DNA from: Alicyclobacillus fructus
GTDB lineage: Bacteria > Bacillota > Bacilli > Alicyclobacillales > Alicyclobacillaceae
Assembly (NCBI RefSeq): GCF_017329605.1
Contig: NZ_JAFMTY010000025.1
Span: 1 to 51,104, forward strand
Direction of reading: 5' to 3'
Length of the DNA stretch: 51,104 bases
Of the stretch, positions 8,021-16,477 are shown piece after piece (position 1 is the first letter of the stretch; every line of letters begins with the position of its first letter). The notes under the pieces are model-generated. The model was not told where the DNA came from. It made no database searches and saw only the letters and a program-made list of their open reading frames with translations. The position numbers were made by a program, and so were the translations under genes.

Positions 8021-9777
8021 TCCTTGGTCGCCTCCTTGCTCACCGCGTAGTTGCGCTTACGCGGCTTGATCAGCGAGACGTCGACGTCCTCGTACGAGAT
8101 CTTGGGCCCGTCCGGCGTGTACTCCGCGATGGTGGTCTTCAGGAAGTTCTCATCATCGCGCTCCGGAAACTCCGGCTTATAGTGGGCGCCGCGGCTCTCG
8201 TTTCTCATCAAGGCCCCAATGGTGATGGCGCGCGCCATGATGAGCATATTCTTCAGGTGGCGCGTGAACTGGGCGACCTGGTTCTCCCATCGAGACGTGT
8301 CCGACATCTTGATGCGCTTCCACCGCTCCTGGAGCTCTTGGATCTTCGCATCCGTCTCTTTCAGCTTGTCGTTGTAACGCACGACCGTGACGTGATCGGT
8401 CATCCACTTGCCCAGCTCGCGGTGAAGCTGATACGGATTCTCATCGCCGTCCAACTTCAGGATTTCCTCGAACTCCTGCTCATACTTGCGGCGGTACTGC
8501 TCAAACAGCGACTCCGGCAGGCTGTCCGCGGACTTGCGCAGATTCTTGGCCCAGCGGACCGCATTCGGACCTGCGATCATGCCGCCGTAGATGCAGGAGA
8601 CCAGCGAGTTGGCACCGAGGCGATTCGCGCCGTGGTACTGATAATCCGCCTCGCCTGCGGCGAACAGGCCCGGGATGTTCGTCATCTGGTCGTAATCGAC
8701 CCACAATCCGCCCATGGAATAATGCACGGCCGGGAAGATCTTCATGGGCACCTTGCGCGGATCGTCGCCGACGAACTTCTCGTAGATGTCGAGGATGTTG
8801 CCCAGTTTGCGATCCAGCACGTCCGCCGGGATGTGCGTCAAATCGAGGTAGACCATGTTTTGGCCGTCGACCCCGAGGCCCATCTCCACGCAGACCTTGT
8901 GAATGGCCCGCGTCGCGATATCGCGCGGGACGAGGTTGCCGTACTCCGGATACCACTCCTCCAAGAAATACCACGGCTTACCGTCCTTATACGTCCAGAC
9001 GCGCCCGCCTTCCCCGCGCGCGGACTCGGACATCAGCCGCAGCTTGTCATCCCCGGGAATCGCCGTCGGATGGACCTGGATCATCTCGGGGTTCGCGTAC
9101 TTCACGCCTTGCTGGTACAGCTCGGAAGCCGCAGAACCCGTGTTGATCATCGAGTTGGTGCTCTTGCCGAAAATGAGGCCGTTGCCGCCCGTGCACATGA
9201 CGACCGCGTCCGCGCGGAAGTAGTGAATCTCCATGGAGCGCAGATCCTGCGCCACAATGCCGCGGCAGATCTGCTCGTCGTCGATCACGGCGCCGAGGAA
9301 ATCCCAGCCTTCGTACTTTTCCACGAGTCCCGCCACTTCATATCGGCGGACCTGTTCATCCAACGCGTACAAAAGCTGCTGCCCCGTCGAGGCACCTGCG
9401 AACGCCGTGCGGTGATGCTTCGTCCCACCGAAACGGCGAAAATCCAACAGCCCCTCGGGCGTGCGGTTGAACATGACGCCCATGCGGTCCATCAAATAGA
9501 TGATGGCCGGCGCGGCCTCGCACATCCCGAGAACCGGCGGCTGATTGGCCAGAAAGTCGCCGCCGTAGATGGTATCGTCAAAGTGTTCCCACGGCGAGTC
9601 GCCTTCGCCCTTCGTGTTCACGGCGCCGTTGATGCCGCCTTGAGCACACACGGAATGGGACCGTTTCACAGGAACCAAGGAGAACAGTTTCACCGGCACG
9701 CCAGCTTCCGCCACCTTGATGGTGGTCATCAGGCCGGCAAGGCCGCCTCCCACGACAATGATGCTCGTGTTTGCCAC
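8017..9777 (-). CDS. sdhA: Succinate dehydrogenase flavoprotein subunit
   Basis: The 586-residue protein has the FAD dinucleotide fold VVGGGLAGLMTTIKVAEAG at residues 8-26, the covalent-FAD region SHSVCAQGGINGAVN and catalytic-domain blocks such as FPAVHYSMGGLWVD and GEADYQYHGANRLGANSL. It oxidises succinate to fumarate. The length fits the Bacillus/epsilon type that pairs with a single diheme SdhC. The GTG start at 9777 has GGGAGGG at 7 nt. It is the middle gene of sdhCAB. Confidence 0.96.
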   Translation of the reverse strand: MANTSIIVVGGGLAGLMTTIKVAEAGVPVKLFSLVPVKRSHSVCAQGGINGAVNTKGEGDSPWEHFDDTIYGGDFLANQPPVLGMCEAAPAIIYLMDRMGVMFNRTPEGLLDFRRFGGTKHHRTAFAGASTGQQLLYALDEQVRRYEVAGLVEKYEGWDFLGAVIDDEQICRGIVAQDLRSMEIHYFRADAVVMCTGGNGLIFGKSTNSMINTGSAASELYQQGVKYANPEMIQVHPTAIPGDDKLRLMSESARGEGGRVWTYKDGKPWYFLEEWYPEYGNLVPRDIATRAIHKVCVEMGLGVDGQNMVYLDLTHIPADVLDRKLGNILDIYEKFVGDDPRKVPMKIFPAVHYSMGGLWVDYDQMTNIPGLFAAGEADYQYHGANRLGANSLVSCIYGGMIAGPNAVRWAKNLRKSADSLPESLFEQYRRKYEQEFEEILKLDGDENPYQLHRELGKWMTDHVTVVRYNDKLKETDAKIQELQERWKRIKMSDTSRWENQVAQFTRHLKNMLIMARAITIGALMRNESRGAHYKPEFPERDDENFLKTTIAEYTPDGPKISYEDVDVSLIKPRKRNYAVSKEATKE

Positions 9778-9831
9778 GTCAATTCCCTCCCATGCTCCGT
9801 GTACAGCACCTGCGAGAGGTCCATGAGTACC

Positions 9832-10458
9832 TCAGACGTTCATGCGGAACGCAATCAGCGACGCCACGCCGACCGCCGCCAATGCGACGAAGATGATCAT
9901 CGTCACCCACGCCGTGATGCGCTGCGCCCGGCGCCCGACGGTGATACCCCAGTGAATGGCGAACGACCACAGGCCGTTCGAGAAGTGGAACGTCGCGGCG
10001 ATCACGCCCACGATCATGAACGCGAAGTACGCATTGTTGGTGACGAGCTCGTGCACCATGTCAAACGACGGAGCATTTCCGGAAAAACGCGTCGTCCACA
10101 GGTGGAAGATGATGAAGACAAAGGTGATGATGCCCGTCACTCGCTGCAACACGAACATCACGTTGCGGCCGAACGAATAGCGGTTCGCATTGTATCCCGA
10201 TACGAACGCCACGTACAGGCCGAACACGCCGTGATACGCGATGGGCAGGAAGATGAACACGAACTCGATCACGTGCAGGAGCGGTAGCGATTGAATCGCT
10301 TGCACGGCTTCGTTAAAAGCCGCCGCACCGCCGAGGGCCGTCGCGTTCGTGAACAGGTGCTCCAGCAGGAACAGTCCTACCGGAATGACGCCCGAAAGCG
10401 TGTGGAGCCGCCGCCATAAAAACTCCCGGTTGTGCTGGGCTGCTTGGGCCACTGCCAC
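9832..10458 (-). CDS. sdhC: Succinate dehydrogenase cytochrome b558 membrane anchor
   Basis: The 208-residue protein has five hydrophobic segments with histidines at helix ends (HTLSGVIPVGLFLLEHLFTN, then PIAYHGVFGLYVAF, IIFHLW, FHFSNGLWSFAIHWG), as in the single-subunit diheme b558 anchors of Bacillus. It anchors SdhAB and reduces menaquinone. I chose the GTG at 10458, which follows GGGAGG at a normal distance and gives AVAQAAQHNREFLWRRLH as the N-terminus. An upstream frame to 10575 has no hydrophobic or conserved character and covers the promoter leader. Confidence 0.93.
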   Translation of the reverse strand: MAVAQAAQHNREFLWRRLHTLSGVIPVGLFLLEHLFTNATALGGAAAFNEAVQAIQSLPLLHVIEFVFIFLPIAYHGVFGLYVAFVSGYNANRYSFGRNVMFVLQRVTGIITFVFIIFHLWTTRFSGNAPSFDMVHELVTNNAYFAFMIVGVIAATFHFSNGLWSFAIHWGITVGRRAQRITAWVTMIIFVALAAVGVASLIAFRMNV

Positions 10459-10582
10459 TTGGGTTCCTCCCTTCAATCCCCCGAAAGAGAACTCGATATG
10501 TACGCGCGGCGGGATCGCCGTGCAAGTGCAAAACACCGCAGGCCAGCGCGACGCACGCCGCCACCCGTTTGGCACCTTCTAA

Positions 10583-10611
10583 ATTGTAATGATTGGCCAT
10601 CGTAGAATCAA
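10583..10611 (-). promoter_or_regulatory. Sigma-A promoter of sdhCAB overlapping the uvrC stop
   Basis: Minus strand TTGATT (10606-10611), 17-nt spacer, TACAAT (10583-10588). The -35 includes the uvrC stop codon TGA. A leader of roughly 115 nt precedes the sdhC GTG. Confidence 0.6.
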
Positions 10612-12440
10612 GAAAACGGTGCCTCGGAGGAAATTTCCTTAGCGCTGTCGGCCGCGCCCCGGGCCGCCATCTCCTCCCGCACGCGGGCCAGAATCTCGCG
10701 GGCGAGTTTGTCGCCGATGCCGAGCCCGCGAAAGTCCTCCGGCTGCGCGGACGCGATGGCCTTGAGACTCCCGAAGCGCCGCAGAAGCGCCTTCTTCCGC
10801 TCGGGCCCCACGCCGGGAATCTCGTCCAGAATGGACTGAAACCCGGTCTGCTTTCGCCTCGAGCGATGAAACTCGACCGCGAACCGGTGGACTTCGTCTT
10901 GAATGCGCTCAAGGAGGTAGAACGCCGGACTGTGCCGTTCAATCCGGACCGGCTCTTCCTCGTCCATGAAGAAGAGCTGGCTCGTGCGATGCCGGTCATC
11001 CTTGGCCAGGCCACAGACGGGGATATCGAGCCCGAGTTCGCCCTCGAGCACCGACAGCGCCGCGCGCAATTGGCCTTTCCCACCGTCGATCACGACGAGA
11101 TCGGGCAGAGGTTTTTGTTCGCGCAGAAGGCGCGTGTAGCGCCTCCTCACCACCTCCCTCATGGCCTCGTAATCGTCTGGCCCCTGCGTCGATCGGATCT
11201 TGTACTTTCGATACTCCGACTTCGCGGGTTTGCCGTCGAGAAACACAACCATCGCCGACACGGCGTCGACGCCCTGGAGATTCGAATTGTCAAACGCCTC
11301 GATCCGGCGGGGTGGTTGGATGGCCAGCACCTGACCCAGCTCCATGACGGCGCCCAGCGTGCGGTCGAGATTCCGGTCGATGAGCTGAATCTTCTCCGCG
11401 AGCGCCTGGCGCGCATTTTCGCAGGCGAGATCGACCAGATCCCGCTTGGGGCCGCGCTTCGGCTGCAAGACCTTGGCGTCCACCACCATCGCGAGCGCCT
11501 CGCTGGGAACACCCTCCGGCAGCAAAATCTCTTTGGGCACGTCGACCCGCTCGTGATAAAACTGTTCGACGTACGACATGAAGTCGGTCAGCGGATCGTC
11601 GAAGTGCGGCGCAATCTGCACCTGGCGCTCGATCAGCTTGCCGTTGCGGACGAAGAACACCTGGACGCTCAACAACCCGCGGTCCTCGGCGAAACCGAAC
11701 ACATCGCGGTCGATCCCGTCCGTCCACGTGACCTTCTGTTCCTGCATCACCTGCTCGATGTGCCGAATCAGATCGCGAAGTTCCGCCGCTCGCTCGAACT
11801 CCAGCGATTCGGCAGCCGCCTGCATCTTGGCTTCCAAATCGCGGACCACATCCTGATGTCCCCCGTTCAGGAAGTGGCTGATCTCCTTGGCCATGGCCTC
11901 GTAGGTCGCTTCCTCGACGTCGTAGACGCACGGCGCGAGACATTGGTGGATGTGGTAGTAGAGACAGACCTGCTTCTTGAGCGTCTTGCACTTGCGGAGC
12001 GGATACAGGCGATCCAAGAGGCGCTTCGTCGCCTGAGCCGCCGTCGCGTTGGGATAGGGCCCGAAATACTTGGCACCATCCCGCTTCACCTGGCGGACGA
12101 TCTGCAGCCTTGGGTGCCGTTCCCGCGTGAGTTTGATATAGGGGTAGGACTTGTCGTCGCGCAACATGATGTTGTAGGGCGGCTGATGCTGCTTGATCAG
12201 GTTGCACTCCAGCAGGAGCGCCTCCGCGACAGTATCCGTCACGATGTACTCGAAATCGCGAATCTGGGATACCAGCACCTGTGTCTTGGTGTCGTGCGTT
12301 CCCGTGAAGTACGAGCGCACTCGATTGCGCAAGACCTTCGCCTTGCCGACGTACAGAATTTCGCCGCCCTCGCCCTTCATGAGGTACACGCCGGGCCGCT
12401 GCGGCAGCAGATCCAACTTGTCTCGAATCACCTGATTCAC
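10608..12440 (-). CDS. uvrC: Excinuclease ABC subunit C
   Basis: The 610-residue protein has all UvrC parts in order: GIY-YIG nuclease (GVYLMKGEGGEILYVGKAKV, residues 16-35), cysteine region (CKTLKKQVCLYYHIHQCLAPC), UVR/UvrB-binding helix around 205, RNase-H-like nuclease (IEAFDNSNLQG and DLVVIDGGKGQL), and C-terminal helix-hairpin-helix motifs (DEIPGVGPERKKALLRRFGS). It makes both incisions in nucleotide excision repair. It lies 12 bp after the stop of an unknown membrane-protein gene, so the two are probably cotranscribed. Confidence 0.96.
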   Translation of the reverse strand: MNQVIRDKLDLLPQRPGVYLMKGEGGEILYVGKAKVLRNRVRSYFTGTHDTKTQVLVSQIRDFEYIVTDTVAEALLLECNLIKQHQPPYNIMLRDDKSYPYIKLTRERHPRLQIVRQVKRDGAKYFGPYPNATAAQATKRLLDRLYPLRKCKTLKKQVCLYYHIHQCLAPCVYDVEEATYEAMAKEISHFLNGGHQDVVRDLEAKMQAAAESLEFERAAELRDLIRHIEQVMQEQKVTWTDGIDRDVFGFAEDRGLLSVQVFFVRNGKLIERQVQIAPHFDDPLTDFMSYVEQFYHERVDVPKEILLPEGVPSEALAMVVDAKVLQPKRGPKRDLVDLACENARQALAEKIQLIDRNLDRTLGAVMELGQVLAIQPPRRIEAFDNSNLQGVDAVSAMVVFLDGKPAKSEYRKYKIRSTQGPDDYEAMREVVRRRYTRLLREQKPLPDLVVIDGGKGQLRAALSVLEGELGLDIPVCGLAKDDRHRTSQLFFMDEEEPVRIERHSPAFYLLERIQDEVHRFAVEFHRSRRKQTGFQSILDEIPGVGPERKKALLRRFGSLKAIASAQPEDFRGLGIGDKLAREILARVREEMAARGAADSAKEISSEAPFS

Positions 12441-12452
12441 GACTTCACCCCC

Positions 12453-13946
12453 TCACTCGGCCCGCGCCACCACCAGATACGTCCGCCCGCCCGCATTCTC
12501 CACGTAATCCACATAGCCTCCGTCGGCTCCCCACGCGGCTACCGGCACGTCCAGCCGAAACGCCGGCGCGCGATCGCCCGCAGCGTGCAGGGCAGACATC
12601 TCGAGCGTCTCACCGCCAGAGACCGACACGGGCGCCAGCGCGTAGACGGCGCCTTCTTCTCCCTCCACGACCGCGCCATCCGTGTCACCGGGAACGCCCT
12701 CATACACGATCTCTTGTCCTGTCGGCGCGATGCAGACCCACGTCCCCGCCGGCGCCGGATCCGCCGACGTGCCCTGGCACAAAAGACCTGCCGTCGTCAG
12801 GTGCGGATTGCGAATCAGCCCGTTCACGTCGAGGCTGACGGTCGGTCCGAGAGAAGCTCTGCCGGCGAGCGCCACAATCGGCGCCCAATGGACGGGAGAT
12901 GTCACCCGCTCCCCGGCTCGCTCCGACTCGACTTGCCACGCGATCCCGCCCGCCCCTGTCGCGATGACCACCTCTCCGGACTGCCCCGCATCCACGCGGG
13001 CCAACAGGGATGACGTTCCGCCGGAAAAGGGCACCGCGTAAATGTCCGCCTCCGAGGCTGTTCCGTGAATGCCGCTCTCTGTCCAATAGACCGCGATCAC
13101 GGCCCACGAACCCGCCGACGACAGGGACCACGAGCGAAGAAGCCACGAGCTTCCTCCTTCAGGTTGAGGCGCAGAGATGGCAATGTTCGACGTCCAGCGC
13201 GGTCGCGTCAAGAAGTTAAGGCCCTCAAGCGGGTAGGCGCTCAATTGAATGCCGTCGCCCTGGGCGCCGAGAGATAGACTCCCCGTCACGAGTTCGCCGC
13301 CGCCAAAGGCCAGGTGGCCGAGATCGACCGATTGACGCGTGATGTCGAAGACGCCCTGCACTTTGACCGGCAATTCACCGCTCGAGATGGGCTGCGACGA
13401 AGCGCGCCGAGCATTGGCGGACTGGTCCGCCTTCTGCGTCTCGTCTCCCCACCAGCCGTATCCGACCAGGGCCAGTCCTGCAGCCGCCAAACCAAGCGCG
13501 GACACGCGGGCACTTCTCGAACCCAAGCGGCGCGCTTCCGCCTCTTCATAAGCGATCTGGGCGCGCAGCCGCTGCAGCGCCCGATTGCGCAACCCGCCAG
13601 GCAAATCGGGCAGCGGTTCTTCAGGCAGCCCCGTCTCCTGAAGCGCTTCGTCTCCGGATTCGCTCATCTCCAGCGATTCCGGGACCGCCTCGCCTGCGGC
13701 CGTCTCCACCGACGCCGAAAATCCCGCCGCCGCCAACGATCGCGCGACCTGCTCGCGGATGCGGGCCCAATCGGCGTGGCGGCCCAAACGATTCCACACG
13801 TCGAGCATGCGTTCGATGAAGGCGTCTTCCGCCTCCGGCGTCCGGCCCATCCGCTCGATCACGGCATGCCACACGGCCGGCCCAAACCGGTCCACCAGAA
13901 CATGCGCCATCCGCCGGCGCTGCGCGCCCGATCTACGTGCTCTCAT
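12453..13946 (-). CDS. Single-pass membrane protein with large beta-rich outer domain, unknown
   Basis: The 497-residue protein was not recognised. Residues 1-145 are charged and helical and presumably cytoplasmic (WHAVIERMGRTPEAEDAFIE, then an acidic 90-112 linker). Residues 147-165 (SALGLAAAGLALVGYGWW) form one membrane helix. About 330 outer residues are rich in Gly, Ser and beta-type repeats (GHLAFGGGELVTGSLSLG, WLLRSWSLSSAGSWAVIAVY), suggesting a beta-propeller or beta-sandwich. The architecture recalls anti-sigma or sensor proteins, but there is no adjacent sigma factor. I chose ATG 13946 because frames further up cross the tRNA terminator. uvrC follows 12 bp later. Confidence 0.7.
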   Translation of the reverse strand: MRARRSGAQRRRMAHVLVDRFGPAVWHAVIERMGRTPEAEDAFIERMLDVWNRLGRHADWARIREQVARSLAAAGFSASVETAAGEAVPESLEMSESGDEALQETGLPEEPLPDLPGGLRNRALQRLRAQIAYEEAEARRLGSRSARVSALGLAAAGLALVGYGWWGDETQKADQSANARRASSQPISSGELPVKVQGVFDITRQSVDLGHLAFGGGELVTGSLSLGAQGDGIQLSAYPLEGLNFLTRPRWTSNIAISAPQPEGGSSWLLRSWSLSSAGSWAVIAVYWTESGIHGTASEADIYAVPFSGGTSSLLARVDAGQSGEVVIATGAGGIAWQVESERAGERVTSPVHWAPIVALAGRASLGPTVSLDVNGLIRNPHLTTAGLLCQGTSADPAPAGTWVCIAPTGQEIVYEGVPGDTDGAVVEGEEGAVYALAPVSVSGGETLEMSALHAAGDRAPAFRLDVPVAAWGADGGYVDYVENAGGRTYLVVARAE

Positions 13947-14066
13947 GTGTCCCGCTTCCCCGTTCTCTGCAGAGTGGTTAGTCTCATGATAGCCGACGGA
14001 GGTCAGAAAGGACAGCGCGGCCGTCCCCTTCGCCATGACGGCGCTCCTGCCCTGCCGGGTGCAGAG

Positions 14067-14103
14067 AAAACGAAAGACCTCCCGCACTCGCAGGAGGTCT
14101 TTC
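14067..14103 (-). terminator. Rho-independent terminator of the tRNA cluster
   Basis: An 11-bp perfect stem (GAAAGACCTCC at 14072-14082 with its complement at 14093-14103), 10-nt loop, then GTTTT on the minus strand, directly after tRNA-Lys. Confidence 0.8.
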
Positions 14104-14108
14104 TGAAA

Positions 14109-14181
14109 TGGGTCATGAAGGACTCGAACCTTCAACCACCCGATTAAGAGTCGGATGCTCTACCAATTGAGCTAATGACCC
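14109..14181 (-). tRNA. tRNA-Lys(CTT)
   Basis: The acceptor GGGTCAT pairs with ATGACCC. D arm TAGCTCAATTGGTAGAGCA and T loop GGTTCGAGTCC are canonical. The anticodon loop CTCTTAA between TCCGA and TCGGG gives CTT. The 3' CCA is not encoded. It is the last of three tRNAs on one transcript. Confidence 0.93.
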
Positions 14182-14182
14182 A

Positions 14183-14258
14183 TGGTGACCCTAAGGGGAT
14201 TCGAACCCCTATTACCGCCGTGAGAGGGCGGCGTCCTGAGCCATTAGACGATAGGGCC
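14183..14258 (-). tRNA. tRNA-Glu(CTC)
   Basis: The acceptor GGCCCTA pairs with TAGGGTC. The anticodon loop CTCTCAC between CCGCC and GGCGG gives CTC. T loop GGTTCGAATCC is canonical and the 3' CCA is encoded. It lies one base upstream of tRNA-Lys. Confidence 0.93.
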
Positions 14259-14261
14259 GAC

Positions 14262-14335
14262 TGGCTGCCGAACTAGGACTCGAACCTAGACTAACTGATC
14301 CAGAGTCAGTCGTGCTACCATTACACCATTCGGCA
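14262..14335 (-). tRNA. tRNA-Gln(CTG)
   Basis: The acceptor TGCCGAA pairs with TTCGGCA. The anticodon loop CTCTGGA between ACTGA and TCAGT gives CTG. T loop GGTTCGAGTCC is canonical and the 3' CCA is encoded. First tRNA of the cluster; gltX is upstream on the same strand. Confidence 0.92.
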
Positions 14336-14396
14336 TCGTTCTTGCGCCCTGTTGCCTCCGACTCTCTTCCGGGCGTTCCGCCCGGCTGCGTTATTA

Positions 14397-14425
14397 ACTA
14401 TACATGCTTCACTTCGCCGTGTCAA
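14397..14425 (-). promoter_or_regulatory. Strong sigma-A promoter of the tRNA Gln-Glu-Lys cluster
   Basis: Minus strand TTGACA (14420-14425), exactly 17 nt, TATAGT (14397-14402). The predicted start is about 55 nt before tRNA-Gln. Confidence 0.85.
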
Positions 14426-14519
14426 TAGCCACGCCTCAATTTTTTTTTGCGCGCCCCGTCCAAAGGACGCACTCCGCATGTACCGAAGTTGGCCGGCGGG
14501 GCCTCCCGCCGGCTCCCGG

Positions 14520-16007
14520 TCATGAGGTGACCACCTCGCCCTTCTCGACGCGATCGGCCGTTTCGCGCAGACGGCGAACCGCCTCGTCGCGCCCGAGGAG
14601 GGCGATCACGTCAAACAGCCCTGGTCCCACCGTGAGGCCCGTGATCGCCAGGCGAACAGGGTGAATCAGTTCGCCCGACTTCACCCCGAGCTCTTCGATC
14701 CATCCTCGGAACTCGCGCTCGATGACAGGCGCGAAGAACGGCGCCACCTCAGCCAGTCTGTCCGCCACGGCTCTCAGGCGGCTCGCCGTTTCAGGATGCG
14801 CAAAATGCTTGCGGACGCCCTTCTCGTCATACGCCTGAACGGTCTCAAAGTAGGGCCGCACACCCTCGATGAGTTCTTGGAGATTCCGGCTCCGCGTCTG
14901 TACGAACGCGATCACCGTCCGGATCCACATCAGGACCTCGCGTCGGCTCTCGTCGCGCGCAACATAGCCGCGCTCCACCAGCGTGGGCCAGGCCTCCTCC
15001 ATCACCGTTTCCGGCGCGAGCTGCCGGAAGTAGTGCGCGTTGAGCCACTCCAGCTTCTTGACGTCGTAGATGGCCGCGTGCTTTGCGACCTTTTCGAGCT
15101 CGAACAGCTGAATGGCGGTCTCCCGGTCCACGATCTCGCGGTCATCGCCGGGCGAAAAGCCGAGCAGCAACAGATAGTTGACCAGAGCTTCGGGCAGGAT
15201 GCCCATGTCCCGGTATTCGCTGACGCTCGTCGCCCCGTGTCGTTTGGAAAGCTTGCTGCGATCCGGCGCGAGGATCATCGGCACGTGCGCGAATGCCGGC
15301 GGCTCGGCGCCGAGCGCCTCGAACAGGACGATGTGGCGAGGCGTGTTGGACAGATGCTCTTCCGCACGGATGACGTGAGAGATCTTCATTTCCACGTCGT
15401 CCACGCACGACGCGAAGTGATACGTCGGCGTGTCATCCGCCTTCCAGATGATGAAGTCGTCGATCTCGCTGTTGGCAAACGCGACATCCCCGCGGATCAG
15501 ATCGTGCACGACAGTCTCGCCCTCCGCCCGGCTGCGGATCCGGTAGACGTGAGGTTCTCCCGCCTCGATGCGGCGCGATCGTTCCTCAGGGGACAAATGC
15601 CGACAACGACCCACGTAGCGAGGCGGCCTTCCCTCCCGCTGCGCGGCCTCGCGGTCCTCGGCGAGTTCCTCCGGTGTACAAAAGCACGGATACGCTTTGT
15701 CCTCCGCCAACAGCCTGTCCAGGTGGCGGCGATAAATGTCCATGCGCTCCGACTGACGGTAGGGGCCATACGGCCCTCCGATATCCGGACCTTCGTCCCA
15801 CAGGATCCCAAGCCAGCGCAACCCATCCAGAATTTGTTGATAGGAAGCCTCCGACGACCGCGCGCGATCCGTATCGTCGATGCGAAGCACGAACTTGCCT
15901 CCGTGCTTGCGCGCAAAGAGCCAGTTGAAGTACGCGGTGCGCGCGCCGCCGATATGAAGCGCCCCCGTGGGGCTCGGCGCGAAACGAACACGAACCTCCT
16001 GAACCAT
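14520..16007 (-). CDS. gltX: Glutamyl-tRNA synthetase
   Basis: The 495-residue class I synthetase has the HIGH motif in FAPSPTGALHIGGART (9-24) and the KMSKS-type motif SKLSKRHGATSV. Bacterial GluRS blocks such as LRIDDTDRARSS, FIIWKADDTPTYHFASCVDD and VIRAEEHLSNTPRH are present. In Bacillota this enzyme usually also charges tRNA-Gln with Glu for later amidation. I chose ATG 16007 (AGGAGG at 7 nt, giving VQEVRVRFAPSPTG) over an upstream in-frame ATG at 16049. It sits just upstream of tRNA-Gln and tRNA-Glu, although these have their own promoter. Confidence 0.96.
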   Translation of the reverse strand: MVQEVRVRFAPSPTGALHIGGARTAYFNWLFARKHGGKFVLRIDDTDRARSSEASYQQILDGLRWLGILWDEGPDIGGPYGPYRQSERMDIYRRHLDRLLAEDKAYPCFCTPEELAEDREAAQREGRPPRYVGRCRHLSPEERSRRIEAGEPHVYRIRSRAEGETVVHDLIRGDVAFANSEIDDFIIWKADDTPTYHFASCVDDVEMKISHVIRAEEHLSNTPRHIVLFEALGAEPPAFAHVPMILAPDRSKLSKRHGATSVSEYRDMGILPEALVNYLLLLGFSPGDDREIVDRETAIQLFELEKVAKHAAIYDVKKLEWLNAHYFRQLAPETVMEEAWPTLVERGYVARDESRREVLMWIRTVIAFVQTRSRNLQELIEGVRPYFETVQAYDEKGVRKHFAHPETASRLRAVADRLAEVAPFFAPVIEREFRGWIEELGVKSGELIHPVRLAITGLTVGPGLFDVIALLGRDEAVRRLRETADRVEKGEVVTS

Positions 16008-16082
16008 GCCCGAACCTCCTGTTGTGATGATGGCGGATACCCGCCGCAACTGTGCGCCACACTAGGCGCGAGGTGAAGAAGG

Positions 16083-16415
16083 ATGAAGAAGGCGAATTCG
16101 CAACCTCAGCCGCACCCTGTCTCAAGTCCGAACTCGGGCGCCTACGATCCTGGCCCCGTCGATCAGGGCGAGACAGATTACCCCACCGCAGACGTGGCGG
16201 CCGCCCAGTCATCCACGTACGATCTCGCCGTGGAGGAGTTCCCGGAAGGCCCGTACGGTGCGACGACGAACGAACGACGGCTCGGCAAGACGTCGCCGTG
16301 GCTGCCGGGTCAGATGGTCAGCGGCCGCTTCCGCGACAGCAACATGATCACGTCGGATCGCCACACCGCGCCGTACGAGCAGGACGGCGACGGAACCTAC
16401 GAAGATCGATCCTAA
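16083..16415 (+). CDS. Small hydrophilic protein, unknown
   Basis: The 110-residue, low-complexity, polar protein is rich in Pro, Ser, Asp and Gly, with no membrane segment or cysteine. Its C-terminal half (TSPWLPGQMVSGRFRDSNMI, then TAPYEQDGDGTYEDRS) looks more ordered than the first half. A purine-rich GAGGTGAAGAAGG precedes the ATG. It is divergent from gltX and convergent with hisC, with a hairpin in between. Composition resembles small spore-associated proteins, but nothing more can be claimed. Confidence 0.55.
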   Translation: MKKANSQPQPHPVSSPNSGAYDPGPVDQGETDYPTADVAAAQSSTYDLAVEEFPEGPYGATTNERRLGKTSPWLPGQMVSGRFRDSNMITSDRHTAPYEQDGDGTYEDRS

Positions 16416-16425
16416 ACGCGCGCAC

Positions 16426-16457
16426 GGCCGGACAGCAACGAACACGTTGCCCCGGCC
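16426..16457. terminator. Hairpin between convergent genes
   Basis: GGCCGG (16426-16431) and GCAACG (16435-16440) pair with CGTTGC (16445-16450) and CCGGCC (16452-16457) around an AACA loop with a small internal bulge. No U-run on either strand; it may act in both directions. Confidence 0.4.
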
Positions 16458-16477
16458 CTCTCGCGCCTTGTCGCGGC

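Noticed and set aside
8011-10287. 758-codon plus-strand open frame
   Set aside because: Lies antisense to sdhA and sdhC, which have clear family motifs. Long antisense frames are common in GC-rich genes; it has Arg/His-rich composition and no ribosome binding site.
10593-13013. 806-codon plus-strand open frame
   Set aside because: Antisense shadow of uvrC and the gene upstream; composition is artificial (His, Arg and Gln rich).
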